NCBI GenBank assembly: GCA_034401135.1
Contig: JAWZSP010000004.1
Span: 1,488,001 to 1,552,000 of the forward strand
From: Volutella citrinella
Lineage: Eukaryota; Ascomycota; Sordariomycetes; Hypocreales; Nectriaceae
Direction of reading: 5' to 3'
DNA length: 64,000 bases
Part shown: in pieces, positions 10,334-22,355 of the stretch
Position numbering within the stretch: position 1 is the first letter of the stretch
Layout: each line of letters starts with the position of its first letter
The notes under the pieces: model-generated
What the model was told of the DNA's origin: nothing
What the model saw: the letters and a program-made list of their open reading frames with translations, nothing else
The model's database searches: none
Program-made: the position numbers and the translations under genes

Positions 10334-13077
10334 ATGCCCAAGGTCAAAAGCTACTCGGCAGCTTGGCTGTCCAGCGGCGCACCCGGCCACGGCCTCTTCG
10401 CGCCGTCCAGCGAGGCGCCATCGCGATCCTCCCGCAGCATCGAGCCAGCCTACGCATCTAAGAAGAAGCCTGTCCTCGGCCCGCGGCGTACCATTGCCCG
10501 TCGAGGGACCGAAGTCTTCGTCGCCGTCGGCCGGGAGATTCGCTGGGGTGATCTTGCATATCTGAAGGACGAATGGTCGAATCGCCAGGGCAAGGCGCGG
10601 CCCGCTCCTGGTGTGCGAGTCAAACGAGAAGACTCGACGCAATCCATTGATGGAGATGTAGACCTGGAGTCCACCGCAGGTCTGAGGGTAGGGCCCCTAG
10701 TTGTTGGTCGTCGAGGATGGACGTGTAATGCTGACCTGATATCTGTTTGCAGACCATCAAAACACCAGTGGCCGATGAGATTCGCCAGCTCATAATATCG
10801 CCAAATTCCAACTACCTCGCCATCCTCACCACGCACACCGTGCACATCTGCGTGCTGCCAGATCCGTCGCACCTAACGAGCGACGATGTTGGACCTCTGA
10901 AGCCCAAGATATTTACGCTGGGCCCAACCACACATGTCACCTCTCGATCCCCGATCATGTCGGCGTTGTGGCATCCATTGGGAGTTAACGGCTCCTGTAT
11001 TGTCACCGTGACTGCCGACGCCATCGTTCGAGTATGGGAGCTCGCCACCACTGACCGTTGGTCGTTTGACTTGCCCACCACCTCTGTTGACCTGAAGAAA
11101 CTGGCGGACGGCACCACTCTGGACCAAGACTTCTCCGCATCCATGTCTGCCACCAATAAGGCCTTTTCGCCCGACTCGTTTGAAATGGAGGTTGCGGCCG
11201 CCTCGTTCGCCAACAAGGGATCTGGTGGGTGGAATCCCATGACCCTCTGGGTTGCTATGAAGGAGGGCGACGTCTATGCGCTCTGCCCCCTCTTGCCCCA
11301 GCGATGGGCACCGCCGCCTACCCTTATTCCGTCCCTCTCCGTCTCCATTGTCACCACGGTTGCCAGCATAGAGGATGACCCTGAGGTTGGCGAACATGAG
11401 AAGCTCCTCGCCCAGCAGCAGCTGGAATGGATGGGGGAGCTTGATTCCCAGGAACCTCAACTAATGGAGGGAGCCCTCGGGGACCCCGTTATCGAAATCT
11501 ACAACCGGCCTTCTCGACCTGGTGTCATCCCGCGCCTCCAGGGCCCTTTCGAACTGGAGTCGGAACCAGATACTGGCGATGAACTGGACACGTCCATTAC
11601 AGATATTCTTGTCATTGGAAAGAAGACGGAAACGGAGGAGCTCATGGACGGCGAAGAGGATGACGACCTCGACATGGACGACGGCGACCAGGAGGGGCTG
11701 TCTCTCGCTGTGATTTGTCTCCTGTCAACAAGCGGCCAGGTGCGCGTGTATCTCGATCTCGAAGGCATCCAAGCGCAGTGGCTCCCACCAAAGAACAAAT
11801 CCAGGATCAACCGACTGTTGGCAGAAGCGGATCCGCCCTCCCTTCTCGCATTCCAGGCGATCGACACCATGAGCCCCGTCGATATCAATGAAGAGAGCTG
11901 GCCAGTCTTCAGTAACGATGTCATGTCCCGCTACAACTTCTTTGTAACTCACCACGCCGCTATCACTTTCCTGTCGCTTACCTCTTGGGTGTTCCGCCTC
12001 GAGAGCGAGCTCGGGGGCGATTCGGAGGCTGGCACCGACTTCAGGATAGGGCTGTTGGTCAATTCGCAATCCTCGCGCGAGAGGATCTACTCACAGCCGA
12101 CGGCAAATGTGGCTGTTCCCCTGGCTGCATGCAATGTCATCCGGGACCCGGATGTCGGTTATTTCCTTCTATCAGCCACGCCCTACGAGCCGATCGCGCT
12201 TACGTTTGAGGCACCCGAGGTCGATCTTGCCCCCCTGCGACAGGAGAGTCCCGCGCTAGAGCGTGAGGCAAGCATGGCGCCCCTCGACTTCTACGAGCCG
12301 CGGCCCGTATTCAACCCTTCTCACACCTTTGACCAGGGATCGGCGTTGCCCACCTTGCTAGAGCGGCTAGGAACATCTCGCCATAAGACTGTGGTCAACC
12401 AGGAAGTCAGGCTAAGCCCTCTCACCCTCCAAATCTTTACCAATGCACACAAGGTCTTGGCAGATGAGACGCACCGCCTCAACATGGCAGCTGCGGAGCT
12501 GTTCCGTCGCTGCGACCTATTGCAGACGGAGCTCAGGCAGCAGGTGATGAAGGCCAACGAGGTAAAGGGAAAGATTGACACCATCAACGGGTCGCACCGC
12601 AATGGTGAAGCGGAGAACGTCATGTACGACAGGCGGGTCGCAGCTGCGCGAGACCGCCAAGACAAGCTTGCTGAACGACTGGACAACCTTCGCAAGATTG
12701 TGGGCAAGGCGACCACCAGGGACTTGAGTTCCAAGGAACGCGCATTCGTGGAAGAAGTTCGCTCCGTCGAGGCGAGCGTTGATGTAGCGGCAGCAGCAGC
12801 AGCGACTCAGTCCAAGCCAGCTTCTACTACGCAGACGAAGCAACTATGGAAGCGCCTGGAGGAGGTGCAGAGAGTTCAGGCCGATCTGCTGGGTGAGGTC
12901 GAAGCCCTGAAGCAGGCCGAGGATAGCGCTGGGCCGGCGCCACCGACGGAAGCAATCAGGATCCCGCAGGATGTACGACGCGCGAAGCTCCAGCAGGTGC
13001 AGGGCCTGCTTTCCCGGGAGACGGCGTTGGTGGAGGCGGTGACGGCGCGGCTTGAGAGGCTGCAAGCCAACAACTAA
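10334..13077 (+). CDS. nup82: Nucleoporin Nup82 (Nup88 homologue)
   Basis: Two exons, 10334-10687 and 10753-13077, encode 892 residues. The 65-nt intron has donor GTAGGG and a CAG acceptor and joins at phase 0 before TIKTPVADEIRQL. The N-terminal two thirds is beta-rich (LAILTTHTVHICVLP, ALWHPLG-type blades) and fits the Nup82/Nup88 propeller. The C-terminal 200 residues are long charged helices typical of a coiled coil, with a short Ala run near residue 795 (AAAAAATQ). Nup82 anchors Nup159 and Nsp1 on the cytoplasmic face of the nuclear pore for mRNA export. An acidic run (GEEDDDLDMDDGDQ) lies near residue 420. I chose the ATG at 10334 because the upstream in-frame extension is unlike the family. 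Confidence 0.9.
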
Positions 13078-14930
13078 AGTTACCCGGTGGAATATGTAAG
13101 ATACCTTGCCTATAATAAGAAAACACGTCTACGGCTGCCTAATCAGTGGTTTTCATATTCTTCTAGAATTGATCCCTCTTCCCTGCCAGTCTCCTCCGTG
13201 TCAGACAATCCCAAATGCGGTGACGAACTACCATCAGCAACAACAGGAATATTAAATCCCACAGCTTTTCACGCTCTATCGTAGGTTGGTACCTATAATT
13301 TGCAGCCTACGTATAATTGGGGGAAAAAGAAAAGAAGGTGAGAAAAAAAAAGAAAGCAACCCGACGGATCGGCGAGGGGCAAAAGGTGAGGCGCCTCATT
13401 ATTCATGCAGCTTGGGCGGATGAGGTTTGGGCCAAGGAAGTAAAACCCAAGTGAGTCGTCTCTCTCAGGGCTGAGGAACGTGGAGCGTCGACTTTTTGTC
13501 GATCAGTGAGTGACAGGCGTTCAGCGCAGGCGGGCCGTCGTGGGTCTTGGGCCGTGGCCCTTCGGCCGAGTGTGTGGCTTGTATGGCCAGCCATCTGTTT
13601 TGTTTCGTCGATCGACAGCCAATCAGTTTTCGGGGCGAGACGTCTCAACCACAGACGCACGATGGCATCGCCGCCTCTCCCGAGCATCTTGGATGGACCG
13701 GAGTCAAAACCCAGGCCCGAGCGGCACCCCAACGTCGACGATGCATGCCAGCCCACAAGCCATTTCATTTTTCGGCGGGAAGCTCTCCGCCAATGCCCTG
13801 GGAGGGCCGGGTTTGGGTTTGCTGCCCTGGTGCAACCTTGGTTGAGGGGGACGGCGGCATGATGCTGGGCATGGGCGCACGACGTGACAAGTCAGTTACT
13901 AGCCTGCATAAGCCTCCTTTCCTCGACGCGCCATCGCAAGTTGAGTAGTCGAACGCCCCCGGTGCGTTGCTCGACGACATGCAGCGCGATGGAGACCAAG
14001 ATGCTTTGGCGGGATGGGGATGGGCGCAGTTCAACGGCATCGCACCAGCGCAGGCAGGCGTCTCGTCTTTCCCGTCCAAGGAATACAGACAGACACACGG
14101 CCGCCCGCGTGATACGAGGGCCTCGTTTGCGCCCACCCGTCCGCCATTCACCGAGACTGGGCGGCCGTTGATGGGTGCAAATACATGAGCAATCGGGCCT
14201 GGTCGGGAGAGCAGATGCAACAGTGCCGGGCCTCAAAAAAAACACCAGAAAAAAAAACCAACAGGTTGGCACGACCCAAGGCTGCAACACTGCCCCTGCT
14301 CGTCGAGAGTGAAGCCAAAGCCATGGTGTCGATATGGGGATGGCATCTGGAAACAAACCATGGTGTATAAAATCCCGGGAACCAAACGCCCTGCCCTGCT
14401 CTGGCTGCCATTGCCCAGGGGATGCAAGCAAAAACGCCGCCCCAACGACAACGACGCCGGAACAGGGTCGCCGTGACGAGGGCTTCCCGGTATCTAGCTG
14501 GGTGGGATGGATACACAGCAGCTAAACACTGCACACCACCTTTTGCCTCTCCCAACCTTGCCAACGCCTCCCCGTCTCACATCTGCACTCGCCCACACCC
14601 CCCTCGTCCCCTGCCCCACGGTACTTGGACAAGGGAATTAAGGTACTGTACGGATACGCCGTCTGCGCTCTGCAGTACATGGGGTCGGATTAGATGGCAG
14701 CGTGGCGCCCATCTATTGCTGTTTCTCGACTTGTTCCAACTCGTGGCCTACTATATTAAGCCATCCCCCCTGGACAACGAGCACTTTGATAACTGCCACG
14801 CTGCCTCACACCTATCTTGTTCCGAATTAGTCCCCTTGCGCATTGATCAGACTGCATTACACTTTGAATCTGGGCCTGCCTCCATCCCCCTCCGCCATAC
14901 ATACCATACCCTCCTCTCCTCACCTTACCC
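13078..14930. other. Intergenic region between nup82 and the unknown gene at 14931
   Basis: About 1.85 kb. Overlapping open frames on both strands have skewed composition and none resembles a protein family. It contains A-rich runs near 13321-13360 and 14236-14258, a TATA-like CTATATTAAG at 14751-14760 about 170 bp before the next ATG, and a C/T-rich leader at 14880-14930. Confidence 0.45.
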
Positions 14931-16291
14931 ATGACTCTGTCGCTCCTGAGTCCTCGCGCTCCAGCTACGCCAACGTCCAGCACCACTACCGCCACCAGCA
15001 TGACGCATCCTGCGGTCCATCCGGGTCTCGACTTTAAGAGGCTTAGCGAAGGTGAGTCTGTGCCCATCATGTGCGGACAAGGGATGTCTGCTGACCAGGC
15101 GCCTTGCCGCCAGACAACTGCAATGCATTCATCGGCCCCAGGGCCAAGGCCAGGGTCATCACCCAGTGGAACCGCTCCGCCGGGCTGTGGCACGCCCACG
15201 CTCTAAAGGTCGAGGGCAGGAAGCAGAGCAAGCTGTTCTCCGAGACGGCATCCGAGCTTCCCCGCGCCTTGGAGCTCCTCCACGAGAAATCGGCCGAGGA
15301 GGTGGACAGGTTCGTCCAGGCCAACGAGACCTTTGCGTATCCTCCGAGCTTCTCAAGTCGGAGCATCGCTGCCTCCAGGCACAGGGAAGACGACGCTGGA
15401 TCCGACATCATCGTCCTGAGCGAGTCTTCGTCCTGCGAGAGCGACTCGGACGCCACGAGCGCCTGCAGCAGCAGCCCCGGGCCTGGCAAGCTGCAAAGGA
15501 AGCACGTTGCTGCCGAGGCGATCAAGCATCGACGCTCGCGCTCCGTCAGCCCCCAGGCGGACCAAAAGGACACTGACGATGGAGACAAGAGCGTTGGCGA
15601 CTGTAAGAGCGAGGGCGATGGCAAGCCGCCAAGCCGTGTCCCTCCTCCTCACCTACGCAGGTCGCAGCCCATGGGCTCCGGGCTGACCCACCCCATGCCC
15701 TCGTCCACATTACCCCCGCGGCCCGGGCATTTCATGGTGCCTCCTCCACCCTTCCCGAAGTGGCCCAGTGCCCCTGTCCCACCCAGCATCGGTGGTGTGC
15801 CGCCGCCGGCCGCGTGGGTGCCCTCCGCAGTCCCTCCCAAGATCATCAACGTCGGCCCGCCCAAGCGCAATATGAAGCTCAAGATCCTCCGCTCGGGCTT
15901 CCTACCCATCAACGTCGCCCTGAGCTGCCAGCCCACCCAGCACAACTTGCAGAGCGTGGCGATCCGCGAGGCCATGCGCCCCGGCCGCGCTCGGCGGCTG
16001 CCGACCATGCCGGGCATGATCCCCGTGCAGACGTCGCCGAGCCCGCGGGCCAGGGTCCTCCGCGTGCACATCGACGGCGACGTGTACGAGATGGGTGACT
16101 TTGGCGACGACCTGTGGCCGCTGCTGGGCCGCTCCGACGTCGACGACGAGCTGCCCAAGGTGGAGGTGCAGATCATCGACGCGCCGCCAGCTCCGCCGCT
16201 GCCGATGCCGATGAGCATGGGAGGCCGAGGCTCCAGGGTCATTGATACCTCCGGGGGTGAAGACAGCGACAGTGCCTTGACTGAGAGGTAG
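14931..16291 (+). CDS. Proline-rich protein of unknown function
   Basis: Two exons, 14931-15051 and 15114-16291, give 432 residues. The 62-nt intron has a GTGAGT donor and CAG acceptor and joins LSE to DNCNAFIG. I do not recognise the family. After a Ser/Thr/Pro-rich start, residues about 40-105 look folded (AFIGPRAKARVITQWN, HEKSAEEVDRFVQANETF). Next come a Ser/acidic segment, a basic SRSVSPQ stretch, and a long Pro-rich part (MVPPPPFPKWP). The last part has MKLKILRSGFLPINVALSC and an acidic VHIDGDVYEMGDFGDDLWPL block, which looks constrained. No signal peptide or membrane segment is seen. An internal in-frame Met at residue 24 is an alternative start. Codon choice and the clean intron support a real gene. 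Confidence 0.75.
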
Positions 16292-18823
16292 ATACGGAGG
16301 GACCCAGGAGTCCGCGGAGATGTCGAAACACGTTGTTATCTTGCCGCTACCTTAGGCGTTTGCTGACGCTCCCTCAGCGGTGCCTCCATCTCTCCCCCCC
16401 TGACGTGGCTGCAATCCCACGCCACGGGTGGTGTAGGACGGAGGCTCTATGTTTTGCTAAGACGGTGTTTCCTTTTTTTGGGGGATCTTGCAGTCTGCAC
16501 ATTTTATTCACGTTTTTGGGAAAGGATCTGGTTCACGGGAGCTACATACAATACAATTCATGTTGGGGAGGGTTCTTGGTATTTACACTTTAGTTAGCAC
16601 TACAATTTTGGTCCATGAGTTCATCGCTCCCCTTCGAAATGACTGCAATGCAGTCTCTGCCAGCTGCCGGAACCAAGAGAAGTACTGACAGCAAGCAAGC
16701 AAGCACTGTACAGACCATTCAATACGCGACTGGCGCTAGTTGGTGTCACAATGCACGACTGATTTCAACTCGGATGGTTTGGTATAGAGTGCGTCTCTGT
16801 CTCAGCCACGAGCGTTCGTCAGGGCGCCATTCCATTCGCCAATCTATCCCGCCTCATTGACGATCAATCATTACCGCCCCAGCGACTAACACGGGTCGCC
16901 CGGCTTCCCGAGCCAGATGGCCAGTCTGAGACGGTCGCTAGCCCCTCAACAGGGTAAGATTCGCATCTCGGCAATACCGCCTGCATTTAGACGCATTCCC
17001 ATGGTGATCGTATCGAGAAAGAACGAGGCTGTCGTCCCCACAAGACCCCGACAGCTGCTCCAGCACCTGCATGAGGCACAAGGATCACGGGTCGAGGGTC
17101 TGGGTGACAGGGGTGCAAAGTCAAAAGATCTCTATCAACAGATGACGATGCAAGAGGGAAAATGTGGCAAATGGCTGCGCTCTCCGATGCTTGATGCATT
17201 GTACTGTGGTAGGTCACGTACGGCATGCGTGCTAGGCCCCGGATGTGTGCGTATTCAGATGCGTGTGCGTATCCGAGTTTCGCCCCTTTAATCACAAACC
17301 GGCAAACAGTGTAGTGCAAGCCCTAATGCTACCTTACGCTGCCCAACAACCAACGACACCGCAGCAAGCGCAGAAAGGGCCTCCGCCGGGAGCCGTTGCA
17401 GCGGCTGCTGCATAGCAACGATGCTGTGCCCGCCATGTCGTGGTGTCTTGCCAAGGTAGGGTAGCATGAAATGTGTCAGGCATAGATGTTGCCAACAGCG
17501 GCTTCAGACTGTGCCTCGCTGACGAGGCCATTGCATCGAGCCACTGGGCTCGCAAGGCAGGTAAGAATCGCCTCTTCAAGCGGCCAAGAGCATAGTGTTG
17601 GACAATGTATAGCTCATGAGTGATTCCCTGGGTTGGGAAGGGGTGTTACACAGTCGTACTATCGACACGGTCACACGCCAAGTCTGCGCCGATGGCCAGC
17701 GCCGTCCTCTCCGCTTCCTCCGGCCGCAGAGGATATACTATGTACTGTACATACAGCCTCTGGGGATCTGGGCTTTGGGGGCCGGCCGTCTCGCTGGCAG
17801 CGGCAGGTAATCCGCACACAGGGATGGCAGGGATGGGGCCTCCGCGGGAAGGGCCTACCGCTTGGGCTTGTCACCCCACAGATGGTGATCTTGCGTTCCA
17901 TGCCGCCGGGACCCTGAGAAGTGAGGCGGCACACAGACGGGGAGGTGTGGGCGGCTCATTGGATGACTGAGCGCCCACCGGGTGGGTGACGGACAGGAGA
18001 AAGGGGACGGCGGGACGGCAGAATCGCAAGGATTGCTTCGCCCGGGCGCAGTGAGCGATGCAAGACGGGATGGGACGGCTCGTCGTGGTGTTGCGAGCGT
18101 GGGCAAGTGTGTGTAATGGCCAGTGTCGGCTTCTTCGTGATGGATGTCTGATCAGCCATCTCGCAGGACCGGGGCTTCACGCAAGAAGCCTCGTCGTCGC
18201 ACCGTCACTCCCAGGCTTGCGCTTGCTTCCGTCGCTCCAGCCGTGCCGCCTCTCCCAGCTCGGTCCGAACACTGCGGCGGCCGCCACCCGTCTCGAACAA
18301 ACATGGGAGGTTGGAGAGGTCAGTTTGGTCTGAGTGCTCAAGCACAAGGAACTCGGATTGCTGGTGCTGAGCATCATGGCTTCATTCCCCATGTGACGTT
18401 GGGTGACCGGCTGGGAGTGACAAGAGCAAGCCCAGGCCAGTGGGGGAGTGTTCCCCATGTCAGGAATAAAAAAAAGGGGTGGGGAACAGAGAAGGGCGGT
18501 CGCTGACGAGGCCAAGGTGAGGCGAGCAGAGAATGAGTAGTCATCGGAGGCTTTCTGCATGACGTGAGACCATCTCGCGCCGGAACGTGGGACGGACGTC
18601 GGTGTTCGGAGAGTCTATTGTTGGCCAGAAGCAGAAGCTGCAGCATCGTTTCTATCAGAGCCCCCCCCCTCCATGCTGGCCTCGAACAGCCCAAGCCAGC
18701 AAGCAGGCAGGCCAAAAGGCAAGCTCGTATGCACGTCCGCAACGAAAAACTCTGCACCTGGTGTAACATGCCATGCCCACGCGGCGAAACGCCGGGCGCC
18801 CACTGATGAGGCAAACCACATCT
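16292..18823. other. Intergenic region between the unknown gene and the EBP-like gene
   Basis: About 2.5 kb between convergent genes. Several short overlapping frames are present on both strands without recognisable motifs. I see no repeat, RNA gene or mobile element. Confidence 0.45.
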
Positions 18824-19907
18824 TCACTCCTCCTTTGCTCGCTTCTCCCGGAGCTCGTCGACTGCTCCGAGAGCGGCCCTGATCTGGACCCAACTATCAC
18901 CGAGCAGCACTGCATATCCAACGCGTCAGCAACACACTCGAGGGCAGGGGACAGAAGCGCTGTCATCACGTGTCATCATGACTGACGTCCCCAAGCACAG
19001 GCGGTGACCGAACAAGAACATGACACACTGGGGCGGAACTTTACAACCCCCCCGGCGCAACCAAGGAGAGGACTCGGTGAGGAAGGGTGCTTACCTAGTG
19101 GCACCACCGCCCAGGGCATGTTGAACCCGGCGTAGTAGACCCAGAAATAGAGAAACTCGGGCCTGCTGTAGGCGACACCGTGCAGGCGCTGCTCGGTCCA
19201 GTTGGTGAGGTAGTAGAGTGCCACGCCGTACAGGTGCGCCGTGCAGACGACGACCTGGACGATGTGCCGAGAAGGGGCGCGTGAGCGGATCTGCAAGACG
19301 ATGAGCCACGATAGGGGTCCCCAGGCAAGCTGTCTCGTCCGGGTTACGGTCAGCCAACACTTTGTCCTCCTCGAGAGAGCCCCAAAGGGGAGTCTGGGAT
19401 GGGGTTTCATACAGCAGTAATGGTCTCGACACTGATGGTAAAGGCGTCGTCCGTCAGGTAACGCGAGTCTGATAGTGCGTACTCCTTCCACAGCTGGGCA
19501 AACGTCGTCGACATGCCGGGGAGGGCCTCGCGGTGGTGCAGATAATACCCTGTTGTGGCCCAGCAGTGTCAGCCTCGTGTGCAAGGGGAGGGGGGCTCCT
19601 GGCTGCATTTACCCTCAAAGAAGACATGCAAGAAGCCACCTGTGCAGCACAATTCGTCAGTCAGTCGCGCCATCTGTCTCGCAAGCTCCGCGCGCTACTC
19701 ACACATGGCGAACCAGCCTGCCGCGAACCGGTCAATGGGACGGTTCCCCTTGGACGACCACAGAGCCGCCACGACTATAGCACCAATTATGCCTCCAAAG
19801 ACTGGCAGAAGCTGCGCCACTGAGCGGTCGTTGGGGGCATAGCCTCGCACAATGGCCGTCTGGGGAAAATATGGGTGTGCATAGCCCTCGCTGTTCGCCG
19901 CGTCCAT
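18824..19907 (-). CDS. EBP-family (EXPERA) sterol delta8-delta7 isomerase homologue
   Basis: Five exons (19907-19703, 19639-19613, 19549-19413, 19329-19095, 18909-18824) give 229 residues. All four introns have GT donors and AG acceptors and the frame closes exactly. The protein has four to five hydrophobic segments and follows the emopamil-binding-protein pattern: CGFLHVFFEGYY with His73 and Glu77, QLWKEYALSDSRY, VETITALAWGPLSW with Glu119, then YFWVYYAGFN and a Lys-rich tail. His73, Glu77 and Glu119 correspond to the catalytic His76, Glu80 and Glu122 of human EBP, an ER enzyme that shifts the sterol B-ring double bond. Fungal ergosterol synthesis normally uses the unrelated Erg2 for this step, so the substrate here is open. 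The second exon is only 27 nt, so automatic gene models may miss it. Confidence 0.9.
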
Positions 19908-20433
19908 CGTGGGCAACTCTAGGCAGCCCCAGGTGACCAATTGGACTTTTTTCGGTTCTCGGTGCCTTTCCAATCCAGAATGAGGGTGTTCTCTTCAAGT
20001 CACGGAGTTGCAATGGCGGAGTTGCTGGGTTCTCTTTCCCTCTGTCTGCTGGACCGGGCTGGGAGCTGAGGGACGTCACGTGATTGCACTCTGGACCACC
20101 TGCACACCTGCAGTTTTATGCAGTAGGAACTATGACCTGGACAGGACTGTGAATGCATAGTTTCTGATGTCGGAGTTATGTCCTTGCTTTCCTGGATTGG
20201 TTGGCTGGCCTAGGTTCGGTGACAATGAAAGCCAAGTTGTACCACTGCACCTAGGGTGTTGTTCAATGTCTATTAGCCAATCGCAATAACTCAAACAACT
20301 CGATTGTCAACCCGTCTGTCCTCAGTTTCGTTACACTACGCTCCGCTATTTGGCAATGGAGCCAAATCTATTACGAAAAGGCCCTTTCAGGTCCTTCAGG
20401 TATTTCGGATATTTCAGGGTTGGTTGTTCAGCT
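19908..20433. other. Intergenic region, EBP-like promoter and PrpF-like 3' end
   Basis: The EBP-like gene and the PrpF-like gene run in the same direction, so these 526 bp hold the EBP-like promoter and the 3' end of the PrpF-like gene. No other gene is seen. Confidence 0.45.
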
Positions 20434-21654
20434 TCAGTAATACACCTCGCCCTTCATCAGGACCCTCGCAGTTCGCAGAATCTGAGCAGCCTCTACTTTC
20501 CCGTCGCGGATGGTGGTGCCAATGTCTACCTTGCCACTGGGGTGCCCAATGGTAACCGCCTCCTTGCTCTTGCCCTCGATGAGCTGAGAGGCCAACGTCC
20601 CCGGTAGCTGCGACGACGCCCCGAGGCACAGAGCCAATGTCAATGGCACAGCCTTGTGTGCTTGGCCCATGGATAGGGCAAGGCACCGGATGTCGACATC
20701 TGGAGAGCCGCTCGAGGGAAATAGGAGAACAATCTTGGGTACGCTCTCCACCTGCGGATCGAGCCCCATCTTGGCTGCGCCGGCCTGCCTGATCTGCTCC
20801 AAGCGGCTCTTTAGAGCAGGGTCGGCCTCGATCTTGGCTGGGGTTAGGGACTCGTGGTCAGAGACCCCAAGGCTCTCCGTGCCGACAAAGACACCGGGAT
20901 TGCCCACGTCAACCAGCGAGGCCTGCACCGATGTGCCGTCGGGCAGCTCCAGAGCGTCAACAGGATTTCCGGTTGGCAGAGCTTTACCAGTCTTGGCACC
21001 AGCGGGGTCCATGAAGCTCATAGTGATCTTGGATGCCGTGCCTGCAACGCCGTCCATCTCATAATCGCCCTCGGGGCAGTAGCGCAGCGGTGACCCGGCG
21101 ACCCTGAAGCGGGCCTGCATCACCTTGTTCGTGTTGGTGTTGAGGAACCTCACCACTCCCCACTGCCTGCCCTCGGCATCCGTCTCGACGGCAGCATTCT
21201 CCGCCAGGCCTTGGTCAAAGGCCACGGGCCCCACGAGCGACGACATGTTGCCGCAGTTCCCAGCCATGTCCAACACGCCGTCGCGAATGCCGACCTGAAC
21301 AAACGTGAAGTCGACATCCACGTCGGGACGCGAGGGTGGGCCCAGGATGACAATCTTGGAGGTGGATGAGATGCCGGAGCCAATGCCGTCAAGCTGGCGG
21401 CCGTACGGGTCTGGCGATCCCATGGCCGCGGGGAGGACCTCGGCCCAGCGGGGCTCCGGTGGCAGGACGGAGCGGTGGATGACGAGGCCGTTGGAGGTTC
21501 CGCCGCGGGCGAAGAGGGCAGGGAAGCTGCGCGTGGACTGTAGGAGGCTTGCGCTTTTACGGAGCGCCCGGGAAGACGCCGCGAGTGCCGGCAGCGGCTG
21601 TGTAATGAGGCGGCCAACCCGGCGAGATGCCGCCATCGCGGCCGGAGACGCCAT
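20434..21654 (-). CDS. PrpF-family isomerase (methylaconitate isomerase-like), probably mitochondrial
   Basis: Single exon of 406 residues from the ATG at 21654; the frame stays open slightly upstream but only through a TTG. The first 50 or so residues (MASPAAMAASRRVGRLITQP onward) are rich in Ala, Ser, Leu and Arg and nearly lack acidic residues, the pattern of a mitochondrial presequence. The rest matches the PrpF family of cofactor-free isomerases with two diaminopimelate-epimerase-like halves: GGTSNGLVIHRSVLP, a GNCGNMSS segment with the conserved Cys, TNTNKVMQARF, and VGNPGVFV in the second half. Bacterial PrpF isomerises 2-methylaconitate in the methylcitrate cycle. Fungal homologues are poorly characterised, so the substrate is unknown. 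Confidence 0.88.
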   Translation of the reverse strand: MASPAAMAASRRVGRLITQPLPALAASSRALRKSASLLQSTRSFPALFARGGTSNGLVIHRSVLPPEPRWAEVLPAAMGSPDPYGRQLDGIGSGISSTSKIVILGPPSRPDVDVDFTFVQVGIRDGVLDMAGNCGNMSSLVGPVAFDQGLAENAAVETDAEGRQWGVVRFLNTNTNKVMQARFRVAGSPLRYCPEGDYEMDGVAGTASKITMSFMDPAGAKTGKALPTGNPVDALELPDGTSVQASLVDVGNPGVFVGTESLGVSDHESLTPAKIEADPALKSRLEQIRQAGAAKMGLDPQVESVPKIVLLFPSSGSPDVDIRCLALSMGQAHKAVPLTLALCLGASSQLPGTLASQLIEGKSKEAVTIGHPSGKVDIGTTIRDGKVEAAQILRTARVLMKGEVYY

Positions 21655-22057
21655 TGCCGCAAACAAGCGGACTAGCTTGCCAGGGAGCAACCTGGAGGGG
21701 TATCCTAAACGATCAAAAGGATTGCGTAGCCGCTAGGCTCGAGGGTGACAGGCGACAATGTATTGGTGGGTGTGAAATGTAGAAGTGAAGTTGGAGTGAT
21801 GAGAAGGTCGCGAAATCGCCATCTTGCGGTTGGTGGGAGCGACTGCCCGTTTCGGTAACTCTGTGCTCAACCCACCGACGGAGACCGAGACCAGGATCCG
21901 GCCATCACCGCGACGCTCCTCATTTACTTGACTTTGAAACCCATGGGTGTATTTAAGTGTCGGTGAAATTCATTTTAGTGTCGAATACATTTGATTTCAG
22001 AGACTTGATCCCCACGAGTTGTCATTATAGAGGGAGGAATGTCACAGTCGCTCGCAA

Positions 22058-22073
22058 CCCCCCCCCCCCCCCC
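22058..22073. repeat. Poly-C run
   Basis: Sixteen consecutive C residues in non-coding DNA. Length is likely polymorphic or subject to sequencing error. Confidence 0.8.
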
Positions 22074-22261
22074 AGCGAATCGGCCTCCACTTTAGACGTA
22101 TCCAATGGTCAGAATACGATCGGTTTCTTTGGAGCTACAGAGCATCAGAACTGTTCTGTGTTTCTAGTCTAAGCTACTATGATGTCTCGTTCCGACTACG
22201 ACCTTGGTGCTCGTAAAGCTGAAAGCAAGTCGTTGGTTGACAATAAAGGAGTGTAAGAGAT

Positions 22262-22355
22262 GGTATAAAAAGAGAGAGAAGGAAAAAAAAGGAAAGGGGA
22301 AAAAGAGAGAAAAAAAAAGGAAGAAGAAAACAGAGAGGGAGAGAGAAATAAAACA
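22262..22355 (+). repeat. Purine-rich (GA/A) low-complexity tract
   Basis: Nearly uninterrupted A and G residues for about 90 nt, with GAGAGA and poly-A segments. It lies about 130 bp beyond the stop of the GGCT-fold gene and is C/T-rich on that gene's strand, so it may fall in its 3' UTR or terminator region. Confidence 0.7.

Noticed and set aside
21655..21690. Upstream TTG start for the PrpF-like protein
   Set aside because: The first ATG in frame is at 21654 and already gives a good presequence; TTG starts are rare in fungi.
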